Below are positions 54,428 to 64,000 of a DNA stretch of 64,000 nt, in pieces. The notes below the pieces were generated by a model, which ran no database searches, was not told the DNA's origin, and saw only the letters and a list, made by a program, of their open reading frames with translations. A program made the position numbers and the translations under genes. The first letter of the stretch is position 1. Each line of letters begins with the position of its first letter. Source of the stretch: Pedobacter chinensis (GTDB taxonomy: Bacteria; Bacteroidota; Bacteroidia; Sphingobacteriales; Sphingobacteriaceae). The stretch lies in assembly GCF_003339865.1 (NCBI RefSeq), contig NZ_QPKV01000004.1, positions 372,001 to 436,000 on the forward strand, given 5' to 3'.

Positions 54428-56380
54428 TTATTCCTTATAGTCATGCTTACGGATGCCTAGCTTTTTCATCTTAGAGTTAAGGGTGGTAGGTGGAACATTC
54501 AGCTGCTCTGCTGCACCGCCAAAACCCCAGATTTTGCCATTGCATTTTTTGAGTACAGCAACAATATGGCTCCTTTCATTTTCTTCAATAGACTTGGTTA
54601 CCGCATACATATTTTGCATATCGTTTTGCATTGTGCCAAAATTAGGCATGATAACTTCATTTATTGTATTTTCCCTTGCCAGGATCACACCTCTTTCAAT
54701 AACATTTTCCAATTCCCGAATGTTGCCGGGCCACTTGTAGGCCATAAATTGTTTAAGGACTTTTGCGCTTACACCCACAATGCGTTTGTTCGATTTTCTG
54801 TTGTAAATGGCGATAAAATGATCAATGAGAACCGGCAAATCTTCCAACCTGTCGCGAAGGGCAGGGAGTTGTATAGGGAAAATATTTAGCCTGTAATAAA
54901 GGTCAAGACGAAAACGCCCTTCTCCCACCTCTTTTTCGAGATTGCGATTGGTTGCAGCTATGATTCTTACATCCACTTTTATAGGTGTTTTGCCGCCAAT
55001 GCGCTCTACTTCCTTTTCCTGCAGTACTCTAAGAAGCTTTCCTTGCAGCTCGGGGTGCATTTCTCCAATCTCATCTAAGAAAAGTGTTCCCTTATTTGCC
55101 ATCTCAAATTTACCTATTCTTCTTTCTGTGGCCCCGGTAAAGGAACCTCTCTCATGTCCGAACAATTCGGATTCTATCAGGTTAGCCGGTAAGGTAGCAC
55201 AGTTTATCTTTATCAGCGGTTGGTCTTTCCTTGGAGACAGGCGATGTATGCAGTCAGCAATCCGCTCCTTTCCTGTACCGCTTTCTCCAAGTACCAGCAC
55301 TGAAGCGTCAGCCGGAGCCACCTGAGAGATATGATCAAACACACTAAGTAAAAGATGGCTTTTACCGATTATACCTTCAAAGCCATAAACGGTGTCAGCT
55401 ATCTTAGCATCGTTCTTGTGTTCTGGTTTTGGTCCGGCAGGAAATTGTGGTCTGTTTGCCTTACCTCTGCTGATCTTTGTAATTACAGGAGCCAGAGACT
55501 GTGCCAGGCGGCTCGCCAGGAATACATGAGAAGTATCATAGATATCGGAAGACCGGCTGTAAAAATAGAAATTATATAAACGACCGTCCTGAAGTACAAC
55601 AGGCATGAGCAAATGAGATTTTATGTTGAATATCTTAGCAAAAAGTCCATGCAAAGATGGCTTCTGCAATAATGTTTTGAAATCATCTTCGCCAAAATAA
55701 GTTATTTCCTCACTTTGAATATTAGCCCTTCTTAAGGTAAGCAATTCAATATTCCCTAGATTGGTAATTACCTTTAGCTCCCCAAGCCTTATGGTTTGGT
55801 ATTCATCAAAACTGATCCTGAGGAATCCAAGGTCCTGTTTCATATCTTCCACTTCATCAGCAAATCCGGTGTAGATGAAATCAAATGCAATGTGACCCTG
55901 CAACGCTTTTGTAATTTCTAACATTTTCCCCTCCACCGAATCTTGAGAAAGAAACAGTGTTTCGAGCTGTTTTTTAAATTGATGTTCTTTTTTTACGCCA
56001 GCTTCAAATCTATGTTCATGATGGTAACGTGCAATTTCAAGGGTTACCAGAAGATCTTTTTCCCTATACGGCTTAACAAGAAATCCATACGGCACTGTTT
56101 TTTTTGCAGCCTCGAGCACCTCCATATTAGAGTTTGCTGAAGTATAAATAAATGCTATGCCTTCCTCGCGCAACCTGTGGGCAAGATCAATACCAGTAGC
56201 AGGGCCGCTTAAAAAAATATCAACAAGAACAAGTGTAGGCTTCTCCTTTTCTAATAATGCAATTGCAGAAGGGACATCCCGTGCCAGGCCACAAACTTCA
56301 TAACCCTCTTTTTCTAACATTAATTGCAGGTCATGTGCTTCTACAAATTGATCTTCAACGATAAGTATTTTCTCATTCAT
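54428..56380 (-). CDS. Sigma54-type response regulator (REC-GAF-like-AAA-Fis)
   Basis: A 650-residue regulator. Receiver domain with phospho-acceptor D54 (LVLVDIF) and K in FLVKPY; a central GAF-like region (about 130-310); AAA+ domain with Walker A GESGTGKE, the sigma54-contact loop as GSFTGA, and Walker [12 protein letters not shown]-terminal Fis-type HTH ([27 protein letters not shown]). It should drive sigma54-dependent transcription when phosphorylated. Encoded 12 bp after the sensor kinase; no sigma54 promoter was found nearby by eye. Confidence 0.92.
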   Translation of the reverse strand: MNEKILIVEDQFVEAHDLQLMLEKEGYEVCGLARDVPSAIALLEKEKPTLVLVDIFLSGPATGIDLAHRLREEGIAFIYTSANSNMEVLEAAKKTVPYGFLVKPYREKDLLVTLEIARYHHEHRFEAGVKKEHQFKKQLETLFLSQDSVEGKMLEITKALQGHIAFDFIYTGFADEVEDMKQDLGFLRISFDEYQTIRLGELKVITNLGNIELLTLRRANIQSEEITYFGEDDFKTLLQKPSLHGLFAKIFNIKSHLLMPVVLQDGRLYNFYFYSRSSDIYDTSHVFLASRLAQSLAPVITKISRGKANRPQFPAGPKPEHKNDAKIADTVYGFEGIIGKSHLLLSVFDHISQVAPADASVLVLGESGTGKERIADCIHRLSPRKDQPLIKINCATLPANLIESELFGHERGSFTGATERRIGKFEMANKGTLFLDEIGEMHPELQGKLLRVLQEKEVERIGGKTPIKVDVRIIAATNRNLEKEVGEGRFRLDLYYRLNIFPIQLPALRDRLEDLPVLIDHFIAIYNRKSNKRIVGVSAKVLKQFMAYKWPGNIRELENVIERGVILARENTINEVIMPNFGTMQNDMQNMYAVTKSIEENERSHIVAVLKKCNGKIWGFGGAAEQLNVPPTTLNSKMKKLGIRKHDYKE

Positions 56381-56392
56381 GCCTAAGTTGAT

Positions 56393-58615
56393 TTATAATA
56401 TTGGCCTGCAATTGATATTGCGGGCAAAATTGATCTTTATAACCGCTCCGTTATCATTAAATATTTCCAGTTTACCTTTTAAATCTCCACTTAAGCCCTG
56501 CATAAGTCTCATTCCTAAAGTATTGGAGTTTCCAGTTTCAAAATCCTCAGGAATACCCTTTCCATTATCCCTGATAACCAGTTTACAGATGTTGTTTTCT
56601 TCCAGAAGTGAAATATTAACTATACACTCCTTTTTATTGGTAAAAGCATACTTAATGGAGTTGGTTACGGCTTCATTAAGTATTAAACCGACAGGTACAG
56701 CCTGTGTAACTTCAAAATTAATTTCGTTAACCGTTATTTTAAAATTGATATGTCCGGCATTAAAACTATCTTTAAGGTAACCAACAAACTCATGGATATA
56801 AGAAGACATAGGTATGGCCGCAAGATTGTCGGATTGATAAAGTTTTTTATGTATCAATGACATGGAATGTATCCTGCGTTGACTGTCTTTGATAGCCGAT
56901 TTTGCCTGTTTGTCTTTTAAATAGGCCGACTGGCTGTTAAGCAGGCTCATTACCATCTGCAGGTTGTTCTTAACACGGTGATGAATTTCCTTAAGCAGCC
57001 ATTCTTTCTCATTAAGCAAATGGCTCAAGCTGTTATTTTTATCTGTTATCTCTGCCTGTTTATGCCTCAATGTTTTATTCATGTTAATTTTGCTCTGGTA
57101 GGCCATATAAAGAAGTGCGGCAATAATCAGTATCAAACCTGCTCCACCAAAGGCGATGTTTCTGATTTTTTTTGCCTGTTGAGATTTTTGTTTTTCAAGA
57201 TTGCGCTCTTTCGACAGGAACATTATATTCTGCTCTTTCTGATCTGTTTCATATTTTATTTCAAGCTCTGAAATCTGCTTGCTTTTTTTTAAATTATAAA
57301 GGGAATCATTTATTTTTTGATAGGCCAGCAGGTTTTTAATGGCACTTAAAAAATTACCATGCACAGAGTCAAGCGAATATTGCCATAAATATTGGTTCTT
57401 TTTGTCTACTAAGGTAAAATTCATGCTTTCATCTTTAGCCTTGTCAAGATAATATTGTGCTTTTTCATAATTTTTTTCTGCGTAGGCAACAAGCATGCAA
57501 TACTGATAAATATCCTGCATTGTACTGATATTGGCATTGCGTTTCTTCGCTTCGTTAAGTATTTCATCACAATATCTGGAAGCGAGCACATAGCTGCCTT
57601 TTTTAAGGTATATATCTATGTAGTTGCATTTTGTAGACAATTTGATATGGAAATCGTATGTATCATAATTCCTAAAAAGAATGTTGAGTGTTTTTAATGC
57701 CTGATTATATTTTTTTTGTAATACAAGAAGCTTTACGATACTATTGGTTGCCTGATAAATAACCAGTGTGTCCATATATTGCTCTGCGAATCTAAGCCCT
57801 TTTTTCAATTTTTCGTGCGCTCGGGTATAATCATTCATGTGAATATACTGTACGCCTGCCCTGGTATATAAAACACCCATCTGCCTGTTTTTATCTCCGG
57901 TAAGTTCAGCAGTTTTAATGGCCAGCAAGGCATATTTAACTCCTTCGTCAATATTACCCAGTGCATTATTCACATTACTTATCATAGAATAAACGCCTTC
58001 AACTTCTTTGACATCAATGTCCTTATAAAGTTGCAAAGATTTCTCCAGTGACGATAAGGCTCTCCCGAACTCGCTCGAATAATAAAGCTGATCCCCAAGC
58101 GAACGGTAGGTATCGGCTATTTTTTGTCTCGCACTGGTTTTTTCAAAAACCTGAATCGCTTTACTGAGCAGCTCAAGTTTAAGGTTTATCTCCTTGTCTG
58201 AATTCCATAAATTCTTGCATACTGCTAAATAGGCATCTCCCTGCAGTTCATAAAGTTTAGCATCCGAAAAAGTTTTGAAGGCAGCTTCTGCAAATTGCAT
58301 CGATTTTGCCGCTTGCCCTTTTTCACGATATAATTGATAAAATAGGATATAGGCACCACCAATACCTTTACTGTGATTAAGACTCCTGCTTATTTCCAGC
58401 GATTCCTTTAAATACGAGGCTGCAAGGTTCAAATCTGCTGATTCTTCTTTTGGCTTGAATATATAATATGCCGCAAGCCGCTGGAGAGTGGCTACCCTGT
58501 TTATGCCTTCAGGCTGATTCTTTAAAAGATGCAAGAATTCCTCCTTATCCTGCGCCATGACCAGAGCAGGAAATAAGATTAAAAGCATAAAAATTTGATT
58601 GATAAATCTTTTCAT
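56393..58615 (-). CDS. TPR sensor histidine kinase (HisKA_2 type)
   Basis: From ATG 58615 about 740 residues: signal peptide (MKRFINQIFMLLILFPALVMAQ), a long series of tetratricopeptide-type helices (periplasmic), one membrane helix (IAFGGAGLILIIAALLYMAY) with coiled coil on both sides, and a cytoplasmic HisKA_2 domain with LLKEIHHRVKNNLQMVMSLL followed by a HATPase (NEAVTNSIKYAF, DNGKGIPEDF). It probably phosphorylates the regulator 12 bp downstream. The extracytoplasmic TPR sensor suggests a protein or peptide signal. Confidence 0.9.
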   Translation of the reverse strand: MKRFINQIFMLLILFPALVMAQDKEEFLHLLKNQPEGINRVATLQRLAAYYIFKPKEESADLNLAASYLKESLEISRSLNHSKGIGGAYILFYQLYREKGQAAKSMQFAEAAFKTFSDAKLYELQGDAYLAVCKNLWNSDKEINLKLELLSKAIQVFEKTSARQKIADTYRSLGDQLYYSSEFGRALSSLEKSLQLYKDIDVKEVEGVYSMISNVNNALGNIDEGVKYALLAIKTAELTGDKNRQMGVLYTRAGVQYIHMNDYTRAHEKLKKGLRFAEQYMDTLVIYQATNSIVKLLVLQKKYNQALKTLNILFRNYDTYDFHIKLSTKCNYIDIYLKKGSYVLASRYCDEILNEAKKRNANISTMQDIYQYCMLVAYAEKNYEKAQYYLDKAKDESMNFTLVDKKNQYLWQYSLDSVHGNFLSAIKNLLAYQKINDSLYNLKKSKQISELEIKYETDQKEQNIMFLSKERNLEKQKSQQAKKIRNIAFGGAGLILIIAALLYMAYQSKINMNKTLRHKQAEITDKNNSLSHLLNEKEWLLKEIHHRVKNNLQMVMSLLNSQSAYLKDKQAKSAIKDSQRRIHSMSLIHKKLYQSDNLAAIPMSSYIHEFVGYLKDSFNAGHINFKITVNEINFEVTQAVPVGLILNEAVTNSIKYAFTNKKECIVNISLLEENNICKLVIRDNGKGIPEDFETGNSNTLGMRLMQGLSGDLKGKLEIFNDNGAVIKINFARNINCRPIL

Positions 58616-58783
58616 TTCAGGCTCGTGATTTAACATTGCGATAAAAAAACAGCCTATCCAGGACAAATAAAATTATTAATTTTATTGCGATATACCGTGT
58701 TTATTATAATTTTTTTAAAAACCTCTATTCGTATTTTAAACTTAATTCATTATTGTGTGAAATTTCAACCGCATATTATTAAA

Positions 58784-59893
58784 TCAGTGCGCTTTTTTAT
58801 AGCGGATTAAAACAGTGGCGATTAAAAAATATACTATTAGCTGTATCAGCTGCATTGTTACATAGTTTGTAATATGGTTGATATTGCCGTGTTCTATGAA
58901 AAGGATGCGAAAACCATTTACAAATGGCATAATAGGAAAAAGTGCTCCAAATGTTTGGGCTGCCCATCCATAACTTTCGTACGGCCAGCTAAAACCCGAG
59001 GATATGTAAGAAGGCAGCGACAAAACCATCAAAAACTGGATGGATTTTAACTGTGATTTAAACAAGGTACCGGCTATTATTCCCTGAAAACTTATTGTTG
59101 CTATAAACAGAGCTGTTACTAGAAGAGCCTGTCCTAAATGTTCTGGCAATTGTAGCTTAAAGAAATAAAAATAAATTCCTAAAATGCAAAGTAACCCAAT
59201 TGCCATCGTCCAGTATGGAATGACCTTTCCGGTAATAAGCATAAGCACCGATTTGCTTTTAAAGGTTAATTCTTTAAAGGTTCCATTTTCAAATTCTGCT
59301 GCAAAGCTTAATGCTATAACCACCATGATAACCGATTGCAATATAATAGCAAGATAAGATGGCCACACAAACATGAGGTAATTTGATGCCGGATTATACA
59401 GGCGAAAAGTGTTAAGGTGAAAAGCTTCTGGTTGCCTGCCAGATGTAGCCGTTAGTACAGCATTAAGCGTTCCCGTAACTGCAAGGATACCACGTTGTGC
59501 ATATCCTGAAGCCAATAAATTAGAATTGTTAATATAAACGCTTATTTCAGGGCGTGTTTTTAGCATGATCCTGGCTTCAAAATCTTCAGGAATAGAAATA
59601 ACAGCATAGGTTTTTCCACTCATAAATGTTTTTTTCATAGCTACATTTTCACTTTTCACGGCGCTAACTTTTAGCAATTCGTTATCGTTAAGCATATCAA
59701 TAAGCCTATTGCTTGTGGGAGAGCTGTCTTTGTCGATAACTACTATAGGAAGTTCAGTCAGCTTTCCTTTGCTGAATACAATACCAAAAAGAATCCCGTA
59801 CAGGATAGGGCCACCTATATAGAGCACAACCATGATCTTATTTCCAAAAAAAAGAAGGAATTCACGTTTAAATAAAAAAAGCAAATCTTTCAT
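58784..59893 (-). CDS. ABC-2 type transporter permease B
   Basis: A 369-residue integral membrane protein with an N-terminal helix, a large extracytoplasmic loop (about 40-175) and five further helices, matching ABC-2 permeases of YhhJ/YbhR type (PIVVIDKDSSPTSNRLIDMLN, then PAFTISGFTWPTE-like GFSWPYESYGWAA). Last gene of a four-gene exporter operon; 9 bp after permease A. No nucleotide-binding protein adjoins. Confidence 0.88.
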   Translation of the reverse strand: MKDLLFLFKREFLLFFGNKIMVVLYIGGPILYGILFGIVFSKGKLTELPIVVIDKDSSPTSNRLIDMLNDNELLKVSAVKSENVAMKKTFMSGKTYAVISIPEDFEARIMLKTRPEISVYINNSNLLASGYAQRGILAVTGTLNAVLTATSGRQPEAFHLNTFRLYNPASNYLMFVWPSYLAIILQSVIMVVIALSFAAEFENGTFKELTFKSKSVLMLITGKVIPYWTMAIGLLCILGIYFYFFKLQLPEHLGQALLVTALFIATISFQGIIAGTLFKSQLKSIQFLMVLSLPSYISSGFSWPYESYGWAAQTFGALFPIMPFVNGFRILFIEHGNINHITNYVTMQLIQLIVYFLIATVLIRYKKAH

Positions 59894-59902
59894 AGCAGGA
59901 GG

Positions 59903-61093
59903 TTAAGTCAATGTGGCACTGTTGGGCATGGTTTCCTGGATAATGGCTTTATTGATCTTTATCTTAAGAAGGAAAAGGGAGAGTAGATAAAAAACCAGAA
60001 TAAGTGCAAGCAGATGAAGCAGATGTGGTAATGCATCGGCAAAAGCGGCACCCTGAACAAATACCAGGCGCATTATTTTAAGAAACGGAATAAGTGGGAT
60101 GGCTTCGCTTACCCATCTGATGATAACGGGCATTTGCTCTGTTGGCCAGGTAAAGCCAGAAATGGTAAATGCGGGCGATGCGACCGACATGAGCATTTGC
60201 GAGGCTTTTAGTGGCATCGGGTTTATAATGCTGTAGAAAATACCTAAGAGGCTGGTACTTATAATCATCAGGAAAACTCCAATCAACAAAACTAAAGGGT
60301 GCTGAGGAGGTACAATTTTATAATAAATGCTGATCAGGTAGTAATTTAATACAGTAAAAAATGCAAGAATACAGTACGGAACCATCTTGATAAAAATCAG
60401 CTTGCCTGCAGATTTGCTGATTCCCAGCAATCCGGCTTTATTAAAATTATTACTGCTATACTCTTGCGAAAAACTCACTGCTAATGCCAGTAAAAGCAAT
60501 TGTTGTAAAACCGAGAATATGAGGCCTGGCCAAAGATAAAGCAGGTAATTTCCAGTACGGTTGTATTGCAGAAAAACGTTGGTTCCAAAGGCTTCCTGTT
60601 GCTGCATGGCTAATGAAGCCTGAATGCCTTTTTTTTGCAATGTATTTATCAATATTCCGGCATTCAGTGTTTTAACGGCGGTAGCAACTGCGTTACCAAC
60701 AGCACCAGCTGTTAAGGTGTTGGACATGTTCAGGTAACAGTTAATCTCCGGATGCTTTTGGATGAGCAGATCGGCTTCAAAATTATCGGGCACTACTATC
60801 ACGGCAACTGCCCGGCTATTCAACATTGCCCGATGGATATTAACGGTTTCATACTGTTTATCCAAAACGTGAAGGCTATTATGTTCAGAAAGTATTTCGC
60901 ATAATTTTGCACTCATAGGCGAGTTGTCTTTATCGATGATGAGCACGGGCTGATGTCTTATCCTTCCCTGTTGATATACAGAACCTAGCATAAAAGCAAC
61001 AATAGATGGCATTGCAATAAAAGCGAATACAAATATTTTGTTGCTCCAAAACAAGCTGAATTCCCGCCGGATTAATAGCCAAAAGTTATGCAT
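59903..61093 (-). CDS. ABC-2 type transporter permease A
   Basis: A 396-residue paralogue of the downstream permease with the same layout: RREFSLFWSNKIFVFAFIAMPSIVAFMLGSVY, loop with LIIDKDNSPMSAKLCEIL, and GFTWPTEQMPVIIRW before the last helices. Two half-permeases probably form the membrane channel. Third in the operon; 10 bp after the adaptor. Confidence 0.88.
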   Translation of the reverse strand: MHNFWLLIRREFSLFWSNKIFVFAFIAMPSIVAFMLGSVYQQGRIRHQPVLIIDKDNSPMSAKLCEILSEHNSLHVLDKQYETVNIHRAMLNSRAVAVIVVPDNFEADLLIQKHPEINCYLNMSNTLTAGAVGNAVATAVKTLNAGILINTLQKKGIQASLAMQQQEAFGTNVFLQYNRTGNYLLYLWPGLIFSVLQQLLLLALAVSFSQEYSSNNFNKAGLLGISKSAGKLIFIKMVPYCILAFFTVLNYYLISIYYKIVPPQHPLVLLIGVFLMIISTSLLGIFYSIINPMPLKASQMLMSVASPAFTISGFTWPTEQMPVIIRWVSEAIPLIPFLKIMRLVFVQGAAFADALPHLLHLLALILVFYLLSLFLLKIKINKAIIQETMPNSATLT

Positions 61094-61103
61094 GTTCAGG
61101 TAA

Positions 61104-62069
61104 TTAAAGATTATTTAATAATACGGTTGCATTATATAAAAGTGTTTCGGCCCGCTTACCATCTTTTGGCGCCACCTTAATTTCATATACAGCATCATCA
61201 ATTTCATAATCAGGATAAGCAGTGGTTATATCTGCATATCTGGGCATTTGTTTGATGGTAAGTATTTTTCCTTCAAAATTTTGTCTGGCATAGGGAACAC
61301 TTACCGTTATTAACTTTCCTTTTGTGTAAGGCGCTATTCGGCTTTCCGGAATGGTAAACCTGAACCAGGTGGTGCCAGGCAGATAACCATTAAAAAGCGG
61401 ATAGCCCGCCACTGCAAGCTCACCTTCACGGGCTGTAATGGTTTCTACAGCCATAAAATTTGTGGCAATAATATACCGTTCGGAAAAAGCAATTTCAGCT
61501 TCTTTTAAAACTCCACCTGCCTGTTCCTGCTGGCCGAGCGCAGCTATTTTCCTTTCAAAGCGTGTGCCTTTTTTTGCCTCGTTGAGTTCGGCAGTTACCG
61601 CCTCAAGTTGCGCCCTGGCGCTTTGAAATTTAGAAAAAGATTCATCATGGGCCTGCGGCGATAACAGGCTATCTGCAAACATTGCGTTTGCCCTCGCGTA
61701 CGATTTATTGGCAAAATCAAACTGTTGCCGTGCGGTGCTATATTTTGCTTTTAGCTGTTTCAGTTCATTTTCTGTAAAACCGTTATTAGCTAAGAGATGC
61801 TGAGCTTCAGTGGCTTTTACAGCTCCACGTGCCTGGGTTATCTTTGCACTTACTTCTGGTACATCAAGCATGGCAAGCGTGTCTCCGGGTTTTACAGATT
61901 GCCCTTCTTCAACATATAATTTCAGAATTCTTCCGGTAACTTTTGATGTGAACGAAATGGTTTCACGCTTTAATTTGCCATTTATAGTTTCATTTTTTTT
62001 GCGGCAGGAGGATAATACCAGCAATAGCAGCACAGGTAAAATAATCTCTAAGTGTGGTGTTTTCTTCAT
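61104..62069 (-). CDS. HlyD-family periplasmic adaptor lipoprotein
   Basis: A 321-residue membrane-fusion protein with a lipobox (LLLLVLSSC). The lipoyl/barrel half reads FTSKVTGRILKLYVEEGQSVKPGDTLAMLDVPEVSAKI, followed by a long alpha-helical hairpin and a beta-barrel end. It would bridge the permeases with the outer-membrane channel. Encoded 2 bp after the TolC-family gene. Confidence 0.9.
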   Translation of the reverse strand: MKKTPHLEIILPVLLLLVLSSCRKKNETINGKLKRETISFTSKVTGRILKLYVEEGQSVKPGDTLAMLDVPEVSAKITQARGAVKATEAQHLLANNGFTENELKQLKAKYSTARQQFDFANKSYARANAMFADSLLSPQAHDESFSKFQSARAQLEAVTAELNEAKKGTRFERKIAALGQQEQAGGVLKEAEIAFSERYIIATNFMAVETITAREGELAVAGYPLFNGYLPGTTWFRFTIPESRIAPYTKGKLITVSVPYARQNFEGKILTIKQMPRYADITTAYPDYEIDDAVYEIKVAPKDGKRAETLLYNATVLLNNL

Positions 62070-62071
62070 GA

Positions 62072-63469
62072 TTATTTAATAGATTGAATGGTTAAATTTC
62101 CAGTTGCTTTGAGCAGATTAACGGCTGTTCTTCGTTGCATGTAAATTGCCTGTATATGCTCTAAGGAGGCATTTTGAAGGTCATTTTCGGCATCTATAAG
62201 CTGTAAGGATTTAATCAACCCTGTCTGGTATTCTTTAGTTGCCTGAGTTAATGCGTTTTTAGATATTTCCCTTTGTTTTTCTTTAACCTCAATCTGCGCA
62301 TTTGCTGTATTATAGTCAGTCCATGATTTGTAAAGGTTAAGTTCCAGCTTTTCGGTTACTTCTTTTTTCTCATTTTGAGCTTTATACAGTTCTATTTTTG
62401 CCTTTTGCACATCACGTTTTCCTGCCATTCCATCAAATAAATCCCATTTTGCTCCGATGCCTACTGTAAAAACTGGTAGAATGTTCAAGTTTGGCAAATC
62501 AGAAGAAAGTTTATTGCCACCCTGTATCACAGGCTCGCGGCTTTTTAAGTTACCATTTAAAAAACCAATATAGCCTAGCGATGCGCCTGCCTGAACTTTG
62601 GGGAGAAACCAGCTTTTTTCGGCCTTTATATTAAATTCATTGGCAGTAATTACCGCTTGAAGCGCCTTGATTTCGGATCTGTTCTCCACTGTAGCGTTGT
62701 TTTCACTAACTTTCAGAACTGTAAGGCTATTATTTATAAGGGCGAGGCTGGCCAAATCCATGTCTGTTAAAAGATGTAATTGGTAGAGTACTAAGCTGCG
62801 CTTTCCTTCATATTCTTGTATGCGGGAATTCAGTTGTGCCTGGGCCACTTCAATTTTTTGATGCTCATATTTAGTAATTAATCCATAGCCAAATGCCTTA
62901 TCAGATGTTTTTCTGTTTGCGCTGAGGCGTTTTTCGCTTTCATCCAGTACTACGCGTATCTGCTTTAGCAAAGCCAGCTGATCATATGCGATCATGATTT
63001 CGCTGATTATCTCCTGACGATCTTTCTCCAGCAGCGCTTTTTCTGCTGTTATTTTCTGACTTAATGCTTTCCTTAAATTCGGAATTCTTCCACCAGAATA
63101 AAGCAATGCACCTGTAGCGATTTGAGTATTTACAAGATATGATGATGACGTAAAACGATTACTGCCCTGCTGAATGTTTATATTAAGCAGGGGAACTATT
63201 AGTTCATGACTGTTTACATTAAAAGATGAAGTAGTATAAGCGCCTTTCCCCGAAATATCTATTCTGGGCAAGTGAGCTTCCTTTAGTTTTTTTGCATCAA
63301 TACTGGTGGTTTCTATATCCAGTTGTTTGTTTGCAAGAGCATAATCTTTTTTAATGGCACTTTCAATCAGTTCTGCTAAACCCGGAGCATTGGATTGTGC
63401 TCTGCCTGGTAACGGCATTAGCGCCAGGAACATTCCTATTTTTGTCGCTATTTTCGTAATATGGGTCAT
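62072..63469 (-). CDS. TolC-family outer-membrane efflux protein
   Basis: A 465-residue TolC-like protein with a signal peptide (IGMFLALMPLPGRAQ), two related helical halves and the usual wording LAELIESAIKKDYALANKQLDIETTSIDAKKLKEAHLPRIDISGKG and YKAQNEKKEVTEKLELNLYKSWTDYNTANAQIEVKEKQ. It forms the exit channel of a tripartite exporter. First gene of the operon on the minus strand; upstream is only the partial hydrolase, not an ATPase. Confidence 0.9.
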   Translation of the reverse strand: MTHITKIATKIGMFLALMPLPGRAQSNAPGLAELIESAIKKDYALANKQLDIETTSIDAKKLKEAHLPRIDISGKGAYTTSSFNVNSHELIVPLLNINIQQGSNRFTSSSYLVNTQIATGALLYSGGRIPNLRKALSQKITAEKALLEKDRQEIISEIMIAYDQLALLKQIRVVLDESEKRLSANRKTSDKAFGYGLITKYEHQKIEVAQAQLNSRIQEYEGKRSLVLYQLHLLTDMDLASLALINNSLTVLKVSENNATVENRSEIKALQAVITANEFNIKAEKSWFLPKVQAGASLGYIGFLNGNLKSREPVIQGGNKLSSDLPNLNILPVFTVGIGAKWDLFDGMAGKRDVQKAKIELYKAQNEKKEVTEKLELNLYKSWTDYNTANAQIEVKEKQREISKNALTQATKEYQTGLIKSLQLIDAENDLQNASLEHIQAIYMQRRTAVNLLKATGNLTIQSIK

Positions 63470-63578
63470 GATAACAAGAATTTGTTGATGGAATATTTCC
63501 TTTAAAAGCTTCGATTCTCTGTTTTTTTGTTTATCCAGGCCTTTTGCAGCTAATTTTATAGTAACTGGCCATAACTAA

Positions 63579-64000
63579 CTATCTGAGGTGTTTTTTAAGC
63601 TCTTCTGCAGACTGGTCGAACATTCTTATGGTTGCCGGGTCAGTTGCCAAAGCATTGAGCAGTCCAAAATCATGTATAACACCATTGTAACGTACAGTTG
63701 TTACATTCACACCAGCTTCGTCAAGTTTTCGTCCATAAGCTTCGCCTTCATCACGAAGTATGTCATTCTCAGCTGTTATGATAAGAGTTGCGGGAAGGCC
63801 TTTCAATTGCGCTGCCGTAGCCTGAAGCGGAGAAACATATATTTCCTTGCGTTGTTTCTCATCAGTAGTATATTGGTCAAACATCCATTTCATTAATGGT
63901 GTGGTCAGAAAACGGTCTTTACCATATCTGGCATATGATTCAGTATTAAAACCGGCATCTGTTACCGGCCATAAAAGTATTTGTACTTTAATTTCCGGAC
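63579..64000 (-). CDS. Alpha/beta hydrolase (HSL-like), partial at window edge
   Basis: The frame is open to the right edge: it reads PEIKVQILLWPVTDAGFNTESYARYGKDRFLT before the internal ATG at 63893, so the true start lies outside. The visible C-terminal part resembles the alpha/beta hydrolase-3 (hormone-sensitive-lipase-like) family: LKGLPATLIITAENDILRDEGEAYGRKLDEAGVNV carries the catalytic aspartate (D in ENDILRDE) and YNGVIHDFGLL the catalytic histidine. The nucleophile serine is not in view. Confidence 0.85.
   Translation of the reverse strand, partial: PEIKVQILLWPVTDAGFNTESYARYGKDRFLTTPLMKWMFDQYTTDEKQRKEIYVSPLQATAAQLKGLPATLIITAENDILRDEGEAYGRKLDEAGVNVTTVRYNGVIHDFGLLNALATDPATIRMFDQSAEELKKHLR

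Overview
The window reads as chromosomal DNA of a Bacteroidota bacterium, most likely a Sphingobacteriaceae (Pedobacter-like) species. It is AT-rich. Several genes carry the Bacteroidota promoter signature TTTG-N18/19-TAnnTTTG, Shine-Dalgarno sequences are mostly weak, many lipoproteins are predicted, and TonB-dependent receptor, AraC-type, TPR histidine kinase and monomeric NADP-isocitrate dehydrogenase genes are typical of that phylum. The taxonomic call is inference from gene content, not from a marker-gene comparison.

Layout. (1) 0-6.7 kb: an alkylation-repair neighbourhood, with an AlkB-like dioxygenase, a stand-alone Ada metal-binding domain, an AraC-MGMT fusion and a second Ada protein broken by one missing base, plus small DUF genes. 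(2) 7-9 kb: alcohol dehydrogenase followed by an AraC regulator. (3) 9.1-15.2 kb: unrelated mostly single minus-strand genes (ankyrin, methyltransferase, Fic, DUF6886, OsmC/ACT, DUF3817). Five of these genes are followed within 1-94 bp by a related palindromic element in the same orientation, which looks like an integrase-less attC-type cassette array. (4) 15.2-24.9 kb: small membrane proteins under a TetR repressor with a clear operator, a DoxX protein, two SDRs, a TetX-like flavin monooxygenase beside a frameshifted AraC gene, a second oxidoreductase-AraC pair, and an ArsR-SRPBCC-hydrolase operon. (5) 24.9-28.5 kb: a repeat landscape, in which a HUH/Y1 transposase gene sits beside ten tandem units that are internally deleted copies of the same element, with two other dispersed repeats flanking.

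(6) 28.5-51 kb: core-like genome with ssb, TonB receptor plus PQQ-type dehydrogenase, icd, dnaX, rpsF-rpsR-rplI, mtgA, a lipoprotein carbonic anhydrase, an AsmA-like protein, a membrane Fe-S oxidoreductase pair and tRNA-Phe. (7) 51.7-64 kb: a plus-strand stress-type operon (isochorismatase-like hydrolase, SDR, catalase-fold protein) converging on a minus-strand block. In that block a TolC-HlyD-permease-permease exporter without a visible ATPase lies upstream of a TPR/HisKA_2 sensor kinase and a sigma54-type response regulator. An alpha/beta hydrolase runs off the right edge.

Three genes (ada, the methyltransferase, one AraC gene) are interrupted by single-base changes in homopolymers. The reading frames on both sides are otherwise intact, so either the assembly has indel errors or these are fresh null or phase-type mutations.
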